Below are positions 27,676 through 37,881 of a stretch of 64,000 nucleotides of DNA, in pieces. Origin of the DNA: Sphingobacterium sp. PCS056. Its GTDB lineage: Bacteria; Bacteroidota; Bacteroidia; Sphingobacteriales; Sphingobacteriaceae. Where the stretch lies: NCBI RefSeq assembly GCF_023273895.1, contig NZ_CP096883.1, forward strand, positions 310,001 to 374,000, given 5' to 3'. The translations under genes were made by a program, and so were the position numbers. Each line of letters opens with the position of its first letter. The stretch's first letter is position 1. Under the pieces are notes generated by a model. That model was not told the origin of the DNA, made no database searches, and saw only the letters and a list, made by a program, of their open reading frames with translations.

Positions 27676-27730
27676 AAGGCTGTTTTAAGAATTTTAAAAA
27701 TTAACACTAAAATATTTAACCTGCATAACT

Positions 27731-28195
27731 ATGGGTATGGACATTAAACAAATTCAAGACTTGATTAAATTCGTTTCAAAATCAGGTGTGAATGAAGTAG
27801 CAATCGAAGAAAAAGATTTCAAAATTACGATAAAAACGAATCAGGAGCCTACATATGTAACAGCTTCGGTTCCAGTTGCAGCAGCACCAATGGCTCCTCA
27901 ACCTGCAGCCGTTGCTCCAGCAGCTGTTCCTGTCGCAGTTTCTGAGGAATCTAATTTTATCACTATCAAATCTCCAATGATCGGAACTTTTTACCGTTCG
28001 GCGGGACCAGGTAAGCCATCATTTGTAAATGCTGGTGATGAAATCAATACTGGTAATGTATTGTGTATTATTGAAGCAATGAAATTATTCAATGAAATTG
28101 AATCTGAAGTTTCAGGTAAAATTGTTAAAATATTGGTAGAAGATGCTCAACCAGTTGAGTTCGATCAACCATTATTCTTGGTAGATCCTAGATAA
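27731..28195 (+). CDS. accB: Biotin carboxyl carrier protein of acetyl-CoA carboxylase
   Basis: This 154-residue protein starts MGMDIKQIQDLIKFVSKS; the second ATG at 27737 is an equally possible start. A conserved N-terminal helical segment is followed by an Ala/Pro-rich linker at about residues 47-73. The C-terminal biotinyl domain has the lipoyl/biotin motif IEAMKLFNEIE, in which the Lys is biotinylated. It carries the carboxyl group between AccC and the carboxyltransferase. accC follows after 82 bp. Confidence 0.96.
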   Translation: MGMDIKQIQDLIKFVSKSGVNEVAIEEKDFKITIKTNQEPTYVTASVPVAAAPMAPQPAAVAPAAVPVAVSEESNFITIKSPMIGTFYRSAGPGKPSFVNAGDEINTGNVLCIIEAMKLFNEIESEVSGKIVKILVEDAQPVEFDQPLFLVDPR

Positions 28196-28277
28196 ACAGT
28201 CGTCAATATTTTTATTGTCGATCCACATGAGCACACAGTAACTGTGCACTCATACCTCAAAACTTACAGAAAATACA

Positions 28278-29627
28278 ATGTTTAAAAAAATATTAATAGC
28301 TAATAGAGGAGAAATCGCTTTACGCATTATTCGCACTTGCCGCGAAATGGGTATTAAAAGTGTAGCTGTTTATTCAACAGCTGATAAAGATAGTTTACAC
28401 GTTCGTTTTGCGGATGAAGCTGTTTGTATCGGTCCTCCTGCCAGTAAAGATTCTTACTTAAACATCCCCAATATTATCTCGGCTGCAGAATTAACAAATG
28501 CAGATGCGATACACCCTGGATATGGTTTCTTAGCAGAAAATGCGCGTTTTTCAGCGATATGTGCACAGTATGGTATCAAATTTATTGGTCCAACTTCGGA
28601 ACAAATTGAGAAAATGGGCGATAAATCACAAGCAAAAGCAACCATGAAGGAAGCTGGTGTACCTACGGTGCCTGGTTCAGATGGTCTTTTAAGCTCATTG
28701 CAAGAAGGTATTAAACTTGCTAAAGAAATCGGTTACCCTATTATCATTAAAGCTACGGCTGGTGGTGGCGGTAAGGGTATGCGTATTATATGGAAAGAAG
28801 AAGAATTTGAACATGCTTGGGATTCTGCTCGTCAGGAATCGGCTGCTGCTTTCGGTAACGACGGTATGTATTTAGAGAAATATGTAGAAGAGCCAAGACA
28901 TATTGAAATTCAAGTAGTAGGTGATCAATATGGTACTGTGTGCCATTTATCGGAAAGAGATTGTTCTATTCAACGTCGTCACCAAAAATTATTGGAAGAG
29001 GCTCCTTCTCCTTTCATAACACCTGAGCTACGTCAGAAAATGGGCGAAGCTGCAATCAAAGGCGCTAAGGCTGTTAACTATGAAGGTGCAGGTACGGTGG
29101 AGTTTTTAGTTGATAAAAATCGTAACTTCTACTTCATGGAAATGAATACACGTATTCAGGTGGAGCACCCGGTAACGGAAGAAGTCATTAATTTTGATCT
29201 GATCAAAGAACAGATCAAAGTCGCTGCCGGCATTCCGATTTCTGGTAAAAACTACGAACCTACGATGCATGCGATCGAATGTCGTATCAATGCTGAAGAT
29301 CCATTTAACAACTTCCGCCCGTCACCAGGAAAGATAACTAATTTTCATTCACCTGGGGGGCATGGGGTACGTATCGATACGCACGTATATGCTGGTTACA
29401 CGATTCCTCCATATTATGACTCGATGATTGCTAAGGTAATCTGTGTGGCGCAAACACGTGAAGAAGCTATCTCGACAATGGAAAGAGCTTTGAGCGAATT
29501 CGTTATCGAAGGTATTAAAACTACAATCCCTCTTCATTTGCGATTAATGCGTGATCCAAACTTCAGAGCAGGTAACTTTACAACTAAGTTTATGGAAAGT
29601 TTTGACCTTTCAGAAGATCATATATAA
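28278..29627 (+). CDS. accC: Biotin carboxylase of acetyl-CoA carboxylase
   Basis: This 449-residue ATP-grasp enzyme starts [20 protein letters not shown]. It has the glycine-rich ATP loop [12 protein letters not shown] and catalytic-site motifs [14 protein letters not shown] and ECRINAEDP. It carboxylates the biotin on AccB using bicarbonate and ATP. The AccA and AccD subunits are not in this window. A strong terminator follows. Confidence 0.97.
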   Translation: MFKKILIANRGEIALRIIRTCREMGIKSVAVYSTADKDSLHVRFADEAVCIGPPASKDSYLNIPNIISAAELTNADAIHPGYGFLAENARFSAICAQYGIKFIGPTSEQIEKMGDKSQAKATMKEAGVPTVPGSDGLLSSLQEGIKLAKEIGYPIIIKATAGGGGKGMRIIWKEEEFEHAWDSARQESAAAFGNDGMYLEKYVEEPRHIEIQVVGDQYGTVCHLSERDCSIQRRHQKLLEEAPSPFITPELRQKMGEAAIKGAKAVNYEGAGTVEFLVDKNRNFYFMEMNTRIQVEHPVTEEVINFDLIKEQIKVAAGIPISGKNYEPTMHAIECRINAEDPFNNFRPSPGKITNFHSPGGHGVRIDTHVYAGYTIPPYYDSMIAKVICVAQTREEAISTMERALSEFVIEGIKTTIPLHLRLMRDPNFRAGNFTTKFMESFDLSEDHI

Positions 29628-29651
29628 TAAAATTATCTTTACATAGATAAA

Positions 29652-29685
29652 AAATACCATTCTTTTCAATAAGAATGGTATTTTT
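29652..29685 (+). terminator. Intrinsic terminator after accC
   Basis: A perfect 13-bp stem (AAATACCATTCTT / AAGAATGGTATTT) with a 6-base loop is followed by a T-run. It ends the accBC unit. Confidence 0.9.
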
Positions 29686-29702
29686 GTTTACAAACAATTT
29701 TT

Positions 29703-30572
29703 ATGAGTACTACAGAACGGAAAAGCCTAGTCGAATCTATAAAAGATAAAGGAAAAAATTTAGAAGCAGAAATGTCATTCTTTGATCATCTCGAAGTACT
29801 GAGATGGCATTTGGTGCGTTCGGTGATTGCGATTTGTATTTTTGCAGGTTTATCATTTACTTTCTATGATTTCGTTTTCAACGAGATCATCATGGGACCC
29901 AAAAATTTGAATTTCTGGACATACAGAATGATGTGTATCGTTGGGAACAAGTTTAATATTGATGGGTTCTGTGTGGAACATATTCCGTTCAATATTATCA
30001 ATACCGAATTAGCGGGACAGTTTATGTTGCAAATCAACTCTTGTTTGCTCATGTCTTTATTAATGGGATTTCCTTATATTTTATTTGAAATTTGGCTTTT
30101 TATTAAACCTGCACTAACAGATATCGAACGAAGATCGGCTCGCGGATTTGTCTTTTATGCAACCTTATTGTTTGTATTAGGGGTTTTATTTGGATACTAC
30201 GTCGTGGTGCCTTTATCGGTCAATTTCTTAGCTAATATTTCTTTAAGTATTGAAATCACCAATCAGATTACTATAGACTCTTATCTATCAACAATAGCGA
30301 CTTTATCATTAGGTTGTGGTATTGTATTCTTACTACCAATATTGATCTTTATTCTTTCAAAATTAGGTATTATGACTCCAGAGTTTATGCGCGCTAGTAG
30401 AAGATATGCAACTGTAATTATTTTGGTTGTTGCAGCGATCATCACTCCTACTGCTGATGTCATCACGATGTTGACCGTGGCTACTCCGATGTTCCTTCTA
30501 TACGAAATTAGTATCTTAGTATCGGCTAAGGTGAAAAAACAAAAATTAGCACAAGAAAAAAACAATATATAA
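29703..30572 (+). CDS. tatC: Sec-independent protein translocase TatC
   Basis: This 289-residue membrane protein has the TatC landmark MSFFDHLEVLRWHLVRS near residues 21-38, including the conserved Glu for twin-arginine recognition. About six hydrophobic helices and the conserved FP-x4-E segment (MGFPYILFEIWLF) follow. It exports folded proteins with twin-arginine signals. A likely Tat substrate is encoded at 44168. Its stop overlaps the rpiB start (TAATG). Confidence 0.95.
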   Translation: MSTTERKSLVESIKDKGKNLEAEMSFFDHLEVLRWHLVRSVIAICIFAGLSFTFYDFVFNEIIMGPKNLNFWTYRMMCIVGNKFNIDGFCVEHIPFNIINTELAGQFMLQINSCLLMSLLMGFPYILFEIWLFIKPALTDIERRSARGFVFYATLLFVLGVLFGYYVVVPLSVNFLANISLSIEITNQITIDSYLSTIATLSLGCGIVFLLPILIFILSKLGIMTPEFMRASRRYATVIILVVAAIITPTADVITMLTVATPMFLLYEISILVSAKVKKQKLAQEKNNI

Positions 30573-31018
30573 TGAGTACGTTAAAAACAATTGCAATAGG
30601 AAGTGATCATGCAGGTTTTGAATACAAAACAGCTATCGTAGCTTTATTAAAAGAATTAGGTTACGAAGTAAATGATTTGGGACCATACAACAGCGACTCG
30701 GTTGATTATCCAGATTACGCTCATCCTGTCGCAAGTCAAGTTGAGGATAAAAAAGCAGAACTAGGTGTATTGATTTGTGGCAGTGCCAATGGCGTAGCTA
30801 TTACAGCAAACAAACATCAGGGGATACGTGCTGCAATCGCTTGGTTGGAAGAAATTGCAGCTTTAGCACGTCAACATAACGATGCAAATGTCGTATGTAT
30901 ACCCGCTCGATTTATCGACCTAGATCTTGCTAAATCAATCGTAAAAACATTTGTGACAACTGATTTTGAAGGTGGCAGACATGCAACTCGAGTTAATAAA
31001 ATGGCCTGTGGTTGTTAA
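30572..31018 (+). CDS. rpiB: Ribose 5-phosphate isomerase B
   Basis: This 148-residue RpiB/LacAB-family enzyme has IAIGSDHAGFEYK at the N-terminus and the active-site loop LICGSANGVAITANKHQGIRA, with the catalytic Cys in ICGS. It also has HNDANV, and the C-terminus is GGRHATRVNK. It interconverts ribose-5-P and ribulose-5-P. It is translationally coupled to tatC by a one-base overlap. Confidence 0.95.
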   Translation: MSTLKTIAIGSDHAGFEYKTAIVALLKELGYEVNDLGPYNSDSVDYPDYAHPVASQVEDKKAELGVLICGSANGVAITANKHQGIRAAIAWLEEIAALARQHNDANVVCIPARFIDLDLAKSIVKTFVTTDFEGGRHATRVNKMACGC

Positions 31019-31036
31019 TTTAACATAATTTAATAA

Positions 31037-31076
31037 GCGGAGAAGAGGTGCATATACTTTTTCTCCGTTTTTTTTG
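31037..31076 (+). terminator. Intrinsic terminator after rpiB
   Basis: Arms CGGAGAA (31038) and TTCTCCG (31061) are followed directly by eight or more T. Confidence 0.85.
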
Positions 31077-31102
31077 TTCTATTTGTTCTAAATGAAAAAA
31101 CA

Positions 31103-32677
31103 ATGAAAAAATTATTTAGTTTAATTTGTCTTATTTCTTCTATCTATAGCTGTGCCGTAGCCCAAAACCCAGCGGCCAAGTATGCTAATTTGATTACTGA
31201 AGAATCGTCAAAAAAACATCTTACCATTCTAGCATCGGTAGATTTTGAGGGACGTGGCACGGGTCAAAAAGGTGGCAGGCTGGCTACTGAATACATTGCA
31301 AATGAATTTAAAAAATTGGGATTAAGTGCACCGGTTGATGGTAAATATTTTCAACCTGTGAGTTTATTGAAAAATAGTTATCAAGTTAAAAATTTCAAAA
31401 TTGATGGACGCCCTTTTATTAATGGACAAGATCTACTGGCATTGGGTAATAATGAACTAAAATCCATCAACGATAATGAAATTATTTTCATTGGTTATGG
31501 CATCGATGACCCTAAATATTCGGATATTAAAGGACTTGATCTGAAAGATAAGGTCGTACTGCTACTTAATGACAAAGAACCTGTTGATGAAAAGGGGAAA
31601 TCTGTCATTACTGGAACATCTAAACTATCAGAATGGTCCACCGTCCGCAATAAGAAAATCAGAGAGATTTTGAAACATAAGCCTAAATTAGTATTAGCGT
31701 ATACAGAGGATCTTGGCACATGGTTAGAAAATGCTGGTGATCGTGCTACTGAAGGTCGCTTCAATTTAGCTCAGGATCAAGCTCCTCCTGAAACCAATCC
31801 AATGCCAATCGTAGTCAATATTACAGACCATGTAGCAAATTATATTCTGAATCAAGGAAAAACTAGCCTTGCAAATATCACGGCTAAAATAAATCGCAAT
31901 CAAAAACCACAATCTTTTGCAATCAAGACAGTTATTAATACGCAATTGGGTATAGTAACAGAACAATTCACAGATCCAAATGTATTGGGTCTGCTTGAAG
32001 GATCTGATCTAAAAGATGAAATCATTGTGATTGGTGGACATTATGATCACGATGGTAAGAGTGCCAATGGTACAATCTTCCCAGGAGCCGATGACAATGC
32101 GTCTGGTACTACTGCAGTGTTGGAACTGGCGAGAGCTTTTAGCCAAGCGAAAGCTGAAGGTAATGGTCCTCGAAGAAGTATATTATTCATCACTTATGCT
32201 GCCGAAGAAAAAGGATTATTAGGTTCTAAGTATTATACTGAAAATCCAATTTTTCCACTGAGCAATACGGTTACCTGTATTAATATTGATATGATCGGCC
32301 GTATTGATAATAAACATTTAAATGGTAATCATAACTATATACATGCTATTGGAGCAGATAAATTAAGCTCAGAATTGGCTACCATCAATAAAGAAGCGAA
32401 TGCTAAGTCTAGCCAGTTGGAACTGGATTTTATGTATGATGATCCTCAAGATCCTATGCGATTATATTATCGTTCGGACCATTATAATTTCGCAAAGAAA
32501 GGTATACCTTCTATTTTTTACTTCTCTGGCTTACACCCTCATTATCACACACCGGATGATACTGTGGATAAAATTAATTTCCCTATTATGGTTAAAAGAG
32601 AGAAGTTTATTTTTCAAACTGCATGGGATGTTGCAAATCGTGATAAAAAACCTGCGGTAGATAGTCAAAAAGAATAG
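31103..32677 (+). CDS. M28-family zinc aminopeptidase with PA-like insert
   Basis: This 524-residue secreted protein has a signal peptide of about 20 residues ending in CAVAQ. A predicted PA-like insert lies at about residues 120-270. The M28 catalytic domain follows, with zinc-ligand motifs GGHYDHDG, GADDNASGT, AAEEKGLLGS, NIDMIGR and a late HPHYHTPDD. It probably acts as a periplasmic or outer-membrane aminopeptidase in peptide utilisation. A smaller paralogue without the insert is at 58292. It is bounded by terminators on both sides and so is monocistronic. Confidence 0.9.
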   Translation: MKKLFSLICLISSIYSCAVAQNPAAKYANLITEESSKKHLTILASVDFEGRGTGQKGGRLATEYIANEFKKLGLSAPVDGKYFQPVSLLKNSYQVKNFKIDGRPFINGQDLLALGNNELKSINDNEIIFIGYGIDDPKYSDIKGLDLKDKVVLLLNDKEPVDEKGKSVITGTSKLSEWSTVRNKKIREILKHKPKLVLAYTEDLGTWLENAGDRATEGRFNLAQDQAPPETNPMPIVVNITDHVANYILNQGKTSLANITAKINRNQKPQSFAIKTVINTQLGIVTEQFTDPNVLGLLEGSDLKDEIIVIGGHYDHDGKSANGTIFPGADDNASGTTAVLELARAFSQAKAEGNGPRRSILFITYAAEEKGLLGSKYYTENPIFPLSNTVTCINIDMIGRIDNKHLNGNHNYIHAIGADKLSSELATINKEANAKSSQLELDFMYDDPQDPMRLYYRSDHYNFAKKGIPSIFYFSGLHPHYHTPDDTVDKINFPIMVKREKFIFQTAWDVANRDKKPAVDSQKE

Positions 32678-32699
32678 TCTTAAAATACGATAACATTTG

Positions 32700-32729
32700 A
32701 AAGTGGCTCCGAAGGAGGCCACTTTTTTT
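32700..32729 (+). terminator. Intrinsic terminator after the M28 peptidase
   Basis: The stem AAAGTGGCTCC / GGAGGCCACTTT has a GAA loop and one bulge, and a T-run follows. Confidence 0.88.
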
Positions 32730-33000
32730 ATGGCTAATATTATTTATTTGATGTACTATGGCGTTAGCGTGCACGTATCGATCTTGACTACCAGTTGACA
32801 GCCCTGAACTAATCATTTAATTGTATATTGAAGATATCATCTGTAAATCACCTCTTTAATAGTACCTCTTATGCATAGCTGTTTGGTCAACCACGAGCAA
32901 AATACCCACGAGTTGTTAAAAATAAGTTAATTAATAACCTTTACATAAAAAATCAATTATCTTAGAGAGCAATAAACCAACCTTTACCCTAAGATCAATT
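32730..33000. other. Gene-free stretch upstream of the outer-membrane barrel gene
   Basis: These 271 bp after the terminator contain no open frame of note and no convincing hairpin. TATCTTAG near 32959 is a one-mismatch -7 box, but no -33 box lies at the right distance. It presumably holds the promoter of the gene at 33001. Confidence 0.4.
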
Positions 33001-35688
33001 ATGAAGCTATATCTAATCGTATTGCTATGCTTATTTTTTAATTATGCCTTTTCCCAAAACTCTGGAAGTTTGAGTGGTACTGTCGTTGATCAAGACAATA
33101 AACCTCTTGAAAAGGCTACCGTTTCTATTCTCATGCAACAAGATTCAGCTGTACTCTCTTATTCTTTAAGCAATGGGAAGGGGGAATTCAACTTTGTTAA
33201 GCTTCCTGCGAATAAAAAATTGATCTTATACATTTCTCATATCAACAGCAATAACCATCATCAAGATATTGTATTGGCTGTTGAAGAAAAAAAACAATTA
33301 GATACAATCAAACTTGGAGGTAAGCTTTTAGATGAAGTGGTCATATCAGTAGCTCCCCCTGTCCGGATGAATAAAGATACTCTTGAATACAATACTGATT
33401 TTTTTAAAACAAGACCAAATGCTAATGCCGAAGAACTTTTAAAGCAGCTACCAGGACTACAAATCAATATGGATGGTACTATTTATTATCAAGGTAAAGA
33501 GGTGTCGCAAGTAAAAGTAAATGGAAAAGATTTTTTTGCAAGCGACCTACGCATAGCAACTCGAAACCTAGATGCTTCTCTTATTAAAACGGTACAAGTA
33601 TATCGTGATAAAGGTGAATCCAAAAAGATAGTGGAAGATGAAGAAAAATTGCCAATCACGATCAATCTAAAATTCAAAAAAGATTTTCTCAGAGCTAGTT
33701 TTGGCAAATTATATGGGAGTGCGGGTACTAGAGATCGCTATGAAGCTGGGGGACTATTCAATACTTTTCGAGATACACTACAAGTGAGTTTTATAGGTTT
33801 TGGTAATAATATCAATCGGGAAAGTTTCGACTATAATGAACTTAATCAACATGGTGGACTGGGAAGATCCGAAAATTATGGGTTTAACGATTTTGGCGGA
33901 CGAAATTATAATGGAAAAGCAAATGATATAGCAGCAGGATTTAACCTCAATAATGACTGGGGAAAAAAAAGTAAGCTAAATATCATGTATATGTTAAAAT
34001 ACAAGAAAGAAGAAGGACAAAATACCGGAAATCAAACTGCTCTTTTTGACAATGTCGAACAATTTAATGAAAATGAATATAATACGTACAACAATTCATT
34101 ATCACATAATGTCAATTCTCTTTTTAGATATAGGATGGATACTACCGCCTATTTTGAGTTTATCCCTAAGATTTCGATCAACAATAATGATGGACATAGT
34201 GATAGTTGGATGAGGACGTATACAAAAGAGAACTCGTTAAACTATAGTATCAATAACAACAAGACCGAGAGGTCTAATTTCAACTATGATCATGGGTTTT
34301 ATATTGAAAAACTATTACATAAAAACCATATTATCTCATTAAGAAATAACATCAATATTAGAAATGATAAAGAAGAAGAAAACGGAAATCAATGGACTCA
34401 AATTTTTCAAAACCCAGTTCCAAGTTCTAGTTTATTTGAAAACAAAAGGAAAAACGAAAAATCAAATAGTACCAATACTTTTCTAGGATATAATAATAAA
34501 AGTATTGAAAAATTAAATTTTGACTTTTACATTTCTTTTAACACAATTGAGCAAGGCCCACAAGAAAGTATATACTATGACCGGGATAGTACAGGCATCG
34601 TACATGGTGAACAATTTGAGAATAGCTATCGGTTTAAATCGGAAGAATATATATCTGGAATTAAATTCTTTTGGAAACCCGTCAAAAAATTATTCGTAAA
34701 CTTTGGCACTGCCTATGCAATTAAAGATAATCACTTTAATTTATTGAAGATTAATGAGCGAAAATCGACATCCAATGGATATTGGCTTCCTAATATTAAT
34801 ATCCGATTTCATGATTTTGATGTCTCTTGGTCAAAAGATCTGGAGTCACCAGCGACATATAGAACTCAGGTTGTGACAGATACTTTGAATCCGCTGATAA
34901 CCCGATTACCATCTTTTTTTTACGAAAATATTCTTCGGCAAAATGCTAGATTCTCCTTTAATAAATACAAACAAAAATACCAGGTCGGTATTCATATCAA
35001 TATAAATTATAAAGATAAAAGTGAAGGCTACAAAAGTTGGAGAGATGTATCTAATGGTCACTATACGGTCCAATCATTTCAAGCTAGATCTACAAGTAAC
35101 CAAAGCTTTTATCTCTATGGAAGATACAATTTTAAATCAGGAAAAGATTGGACTTTTTATATTTCTCAAAATACTAGTTTATACACTTATCAGCAATATG
35201 CGTCTATCAATAATGTGGATAATAAATTAACAAACCTAGGTATAAATCTGACGCAAGAATTTTCTATTACTTGGAAAAATCTAATTGGTTTTACACCGAA
35301 ATACACGTATAGCTGGAATAAATCCATGAACTCTGTTAAAAACAATCCTGACTTTCTAGAGAATGCTTATGAAACTCACAAAATCGGAGCGGGACTAAAT
35401 ATAAATCCTTTAAAAGGATTTTCTTTGGAAACTTCTTATTCTTTGGAAAATAGAGCAAGTGGTTTAAATGAAAGAGAAAATTATCATATCTTAAATTCAT
35501 CTTTTTACTATACCCTGAAAAATAATTCTCAAATTAAGTTAACAGGTTTTGATATATTAAATCAAAATAGACAAAACTATTGGGGCAACAGCGGAAATAC
35601 AACTTATTTCCAAAATACTATTACTTTGAGACAATACTTTTTATTGGGATATATTTATAAATTTAAAGTAACGAAATTGAAAAATTAA
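33001..35688 (+). CDS. TonB-linked outer-membrane beta-barrel family protein
   Basis: This 895-residue protein has a signal peptide (LIVLLCLFFNYAFSQ). Residues about 23-110 form a carboxypeptidase-regulatory-like domain (SLSGTVVDQDNKPLEKATVSI). A plug-like segment follows (LLKQLPGLQINMDGTIYYQGKEV, then VKVNGKDFFA), and a long beta-barrel rich in aromatic strands ends in GYIYKFKV. It belongs to the Bacteroidota outer membrane beta-barrel family related to SusC-type receptors. It has no SusD partner nearby, so the ligand is unknown. A classic N-terminal TonB box is not evident. Confidence 0.85.
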   Translation: MKLYLIVLLCLFFNYAFSQNSGSLSGTVVDQDNKPLEKATVSILMQQDSAVLSYSLSNGKGEFNFVKLPANKKLILYISHINSNNHHQDIVLAVEEKKQLDTIKLGGKLLDEVVISVAPPVRMNKDTLEYNTDFFKTRPNANAEELLKQLPGLQINMDGTIYYQGKEVSQVKVNGKDFFASDLRIATRNLDASLIKTVQVYRDKGESKKIVEDEEKLPITINLKFKKDFLRASFGKLYGSAGTRDRYEAGGLFNTFRDTLQVSFIGFGNNINRESFDYNELNQHGGLGRSENYGFNDFGGRNYNGKANDIAAGFNLNNDWGKKSKLNIMYMLKYKKEEGQNTGNQTALFDNVEQFNENEYNTYNNSLSHNVNSLFRYRMDTTAYFEFIPKISINNNDGHSDSWMRTYTKENSLNYSINNNKTERSNFNYDHGFYIEKLLHKNHIISLRNNINIRNDKEEENGNQWTQIFQNPVPSSSLFENKRKNEKSNSTNTFLGYNNKSIEKLNFDFYISFNTIEQGPQESIYYDRDSTGIVHGEQFENSYRFKSEEYISGIKFFWKPVKKLFVNFGTAYAIKDNHFNLLKINERKSTSNGYWLPNINIRFHDFDVSWSKDLESPATYRTQVVTDTLNPLITRLPSFFYENILRQNARFSFNKYKQKYQVGIHININYKDKSEGYKSWRDVSNGHYTVQSFQARSTSNQSFYLYGRYNFKSGKDWTFYISQNTSLYTYQQYASINNVDNKLTNLGINLTQEFSITWKNLIGFTPKYTYSWNKSMNSVKNNPDFLENAYETHKIGAGLNINPLKGFSLETSYSLENRASGLNERENYHILNSSFYYTLKNNSQIKLTGFDILNQNRQNYWGNSGNTTYFQNTITLRQYFLLGYIYKFKVTKLKN

Positions 35689-35734
35689 ACAAACATGGTT
35701 TTGATTTGTTGAAACTATAGCAAATATATTAAAT

Positions 35735-36631
35735 ATGGCATTTGTAGATTACTATAAAGTACTAGGTATTGAAAAAACCGCATCTACTGATGATGTGAAA
35801 AAGGCGTATCGCAAATTAGCGCGAAAATATCATCCTGATCTTAATCCTAACGATGAGGCTGCGAAACAAAAATTTCAGGAAATCAATGAGGCAAACGAAG
35901 TGCTTTCAGATAGTGAAAAGCGTAAAAAGTACGATCAATATGGAGAAAACTGGCAACGTGGTGAGGAATATGAGAAAGCACAGCAGCAGTATCGTCAATC
36001 GGGAGGCAATACCTATGGTGGATCTCAAAGCTACTCAGGTAATTTTGACGATGGACAATTTTCTGATTTTTTTGAACAAATGTTTGGTAGCAGAGCCGGT
36101 GGTGGAAGAAGAAATAATTTCCGTGGTCAGGATCTGAATGCCGACTTAGAGTTGACACAACAACAAGCATACACCACGCATGCACAGACCTTTACCATTA
36201 ATGGAAAAAATATCCGCATCACCATCCAAGCTGGTATGGAAGATGGTCAAAAAATAAAACTAAAGGGTCTTGGCAGTGAGGGACTCAATGGAGGGCCCAA
36301 AGGCGACCTTTACATCACTTTTCACATTGTTCCCGACCCAAAGTTCAAGAGACAGGGAAATGATCTGTATACGTCTTTAGATATTGATTTATACACCGCT
36401 ATTTTGGGAGGTGAGGGTATTCTTGAGACATATGGTGGTAAAGTAAAACTTAAAATTCATCCGGAAACACAAAACAATGCCAAAGTAAGATTAAAAGGAA
36501 AAGGTTTCCCTATCTATAAAAAAGAAGGTGAATACGGTGATTTATATGTCACTATAAATATTGTTATCCCGACTAATCTAACGGATAAAGAAAAGGAACT
36601 ATTCCAACAATTAGCTGATCTAAAAAAATAA
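35735..36631 (+). CDS. cbpA: DnaJ-family co-chaperone, CbpA type
   Basis: This 298-residue protein has an N-terminal J domain ([14 protein letters not shown]) with the HPD motif in KYHPDLNP at about residues 34-36. A Gly/Phe-rich linker follows (about 80-125), then the DnaJ C-terminal substrate-binding domains. The cysteine-rich zinc domain of classical DnaJ is absent, as in CbpA. It would stimulate DnaK. The next gene, 4 bp on, encodes a CbpM-like modulator, which supports the CbpA assignment. Confidence 0.9.
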   Translation: MAFVDYYKVLGIEKTASTDDVKKAYRKLARKYHPDLNPNDEAAKQKFQEINEANEVLSDSEKRKKYDQYGENWQRGEEYEKAQQQYRQSGGNTYGGSQSYSGNFDDGQFSDFFEQMFGSRAGGGRRNNFRGQDLNADLELTQQQAYTTHAQTFTINGKNIRITIQAGMEDGQKIKLKGLGSEGLNGGPKGDLYITFHIVPDPKFKRQGNDLYTSLDIDLYTAILGGEGILETYGGKVKLKIHPETQNNAKVRLKGKGFPIYKKEGEYGDLYVTINIVIPTNLTDKEKELFQQLADLKK

Positions 36632-36635
36632 TCTC

Positions 36636-36926
36636 ATGGAACGGACTCTTATAAAATTATCGGATTACTGCCTTTCAGGGAAAGCTGAAATCACGTTTAT
36701 TGACACGCTAAATGAATATGGTCTTCTTCACATTATCATTGAACAAGAGGAAAAATATATCGAAGAAGATCAACTTAAAGATTTGGAAAGATTTTCGGAT
36801 TGGTATTATGATTTGGATGTCAATCCCGCTGGTATAGAGGTTGCCCATCATCTTATTCAAAAAGTAGAGGCACTTCAACATGAATTGTACCGATTAAAAA
36901 ATCAGCTTAAATCTTGGGACACATAA
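36636..36926 (+). CDS. cbpM: Chaperone modulator CbpM-like protein
   Basis: This 96-residue all-helical protein contains LIKLSDYCLSGKAEITFIDTLNEYGLL and DLERFSDWYYDLDVNPAGIEVAHHLIQKVEAL. The latter matches the MerR-like CbpM family pattern of Leu-Asn-x-aGIe near the end. CbpM binds the J domain of CbpA and inhibits it. The 4-bp spacing implies a shared transcript. The last codons lie inside a 15-bp terminator stem. Confidence 0.85.
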   Translation: MERTLIKLSDYCLSGKAEITFIDTLNEYGLLHIIIEQEEKYIEEDQLKDLERFSDWYYDLDVNPAGIEVAHHLIQKVEALQHELYRLKNQLKSWDT

Positions 36927-36943
36927 TTCCAAGATTTAAGCTG
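36903..36943. terminator. Bidirectional terminator overlapping the cbpM 3' end
   Basis: A perfect 15-bp stem (CAGCTTAAATCTTGG / CCAAGATTTAAGCTG) with an 11-base loop lies between convergent cbpM and the minus-strand lipoprotein gene. Its left arm is coding sequence of cbpM. Confidence 0.75.
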
Positions 36944-36949
36944 TATTGG

Positions 36950-37840
36950 TCAATGCTTATCATGGTCTAAATGATCATCGTTAACAACTACTTCCTTTCG
37001 CCAAATAACACGATGCTGCAGATCTGTTAATTCTAACTGATATATTCCTTTACAAACAACAAAAGATCCATATGATTGGCCTGGCTGTAGAAGTCTATAG
37101 ATGATTAGTTTCGTTGCGCCATCGCCATTTTGCAAAAAACCTTTCATCAATGTGTAATTTTCTCGTTGAATGAAATCAGTTGGGATTTTATAATCAAAAT
37201 GACCTCTACTACTATCATCAGGACAAAGAATCTCCGTGCGGCTAGGTGTAAAAATATAATGCTGACTATACATGGCGGCATTTGAAATGGCAAGATCTTC
37301 TATTTGATCAAAATGATCATTATATCTGTCCGGAATAATATAGATCAAGCTTACATACTCTTCTTTTCCTAATTCCTGCTTAAAGGGAATTATAGCATGA
37401 TAGATCTTACGTCTTTTAAATGTAGTTATTTGATAATAATATTTTCCTTCTTCAGTTCTTTTAATTGAAAATCCATCTTTGGAGATTAAATTTTTTGTAT
37501 TTTTAAAACGTTCACTAGTTTTATTATTGATTAAACTAATCAATCTGAATGTGCTATCACCAGTACTCTGCCCACTAAATAAAACAGTATAGCCAGAAGT
37601 GGAATAACCGAGTTTCTGGATGAGCTGCTTATCACTTTTTGACAGATGACCGGTCTGCAATCCAATTTTTGTCTTTTTATCATAATTTAAGAAATGATTC
37701 CCCACATATACCGACATATTGCGGTCAACATTAACAAAATATTCATCCCCCTCGACTATAAACCCTTTGGGCGTAAACTGATAGGATGATCGGCATGAAA
37801 TCAAGACGTTCACTGTAAATAATATAACAAGAATTTTCAT
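36950..37840 (-). CDS. Putative lipoprotein of unknown function
   Basis: This 296-residue protein has a short signal peptide and a lipobox (LISC, Cys at about residue 16). The mature part is beta-rich and without motifs I recognise; it contains scattered Cys and a His/Asp-rich C-terminus (NDDHLDHDKH). It lies 41 bp downstream of the M56-TonB gene on the same strand, with a hairpin between. It may belong to that regulatory system or merely follow it. No function is assigned. Confidence 0.65.
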   Translation of the reverse strand: MKILVILFTVNVLISCRSSYQFTPKGFIVEGDEYFVNVDRNMSVYVGNHFLNYDKKTKIGLQTGHLSKSDKQLIQKLGYSTSGYTVLFSGQSTGDSTFRLISLINNKTSERFKNTKNLISKDGFSIKRTEEGKYYYQITTFKRRKIYHAIIPFKQELGKEEYVSLIYIIPDRYNDHFDQIEDLAISNAAMYSQHYIFTPSRTEILCPDDSSRGHFDYKIPTDFIQRENYTLMKGFLQNGDGATKLIIYRLLQPGQSYGSFVVCKGIYQLELTDLQHRVIWRKEVVVNDDHLDHDKH

Positions 37841-37849
37841 GATATGTCA

Positions 37850-37878
37850 AAAATAAAGCTCCCTGGAAGGAGCCTTTA
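37850..37878 (-). terminator. Terminator after the M56-TonB gene
   Basis: On the minus strand, AAAGGCTCC and GGAGCTTT form a stem followed by a T-rich tail (ATTTTTG). It separates the M56-TonB gene from the downstream lipoprotein gene, probably allowing partial read-through. Confidence 0.7.
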
Positions 37879-37881
37879 AGT

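Noticed and set aside
29679-29686. TATTTTTG as a -7 box for tatC
   Set aside because: It is the T-tail of the accC terminator, and no -33 box lies at a suitable distance.
35853-36185. Open frames on both strands inside the cbpA-like gene
   Set aside because: They are shadows of a clearly coding gene with J-domain motifs and show no family features.
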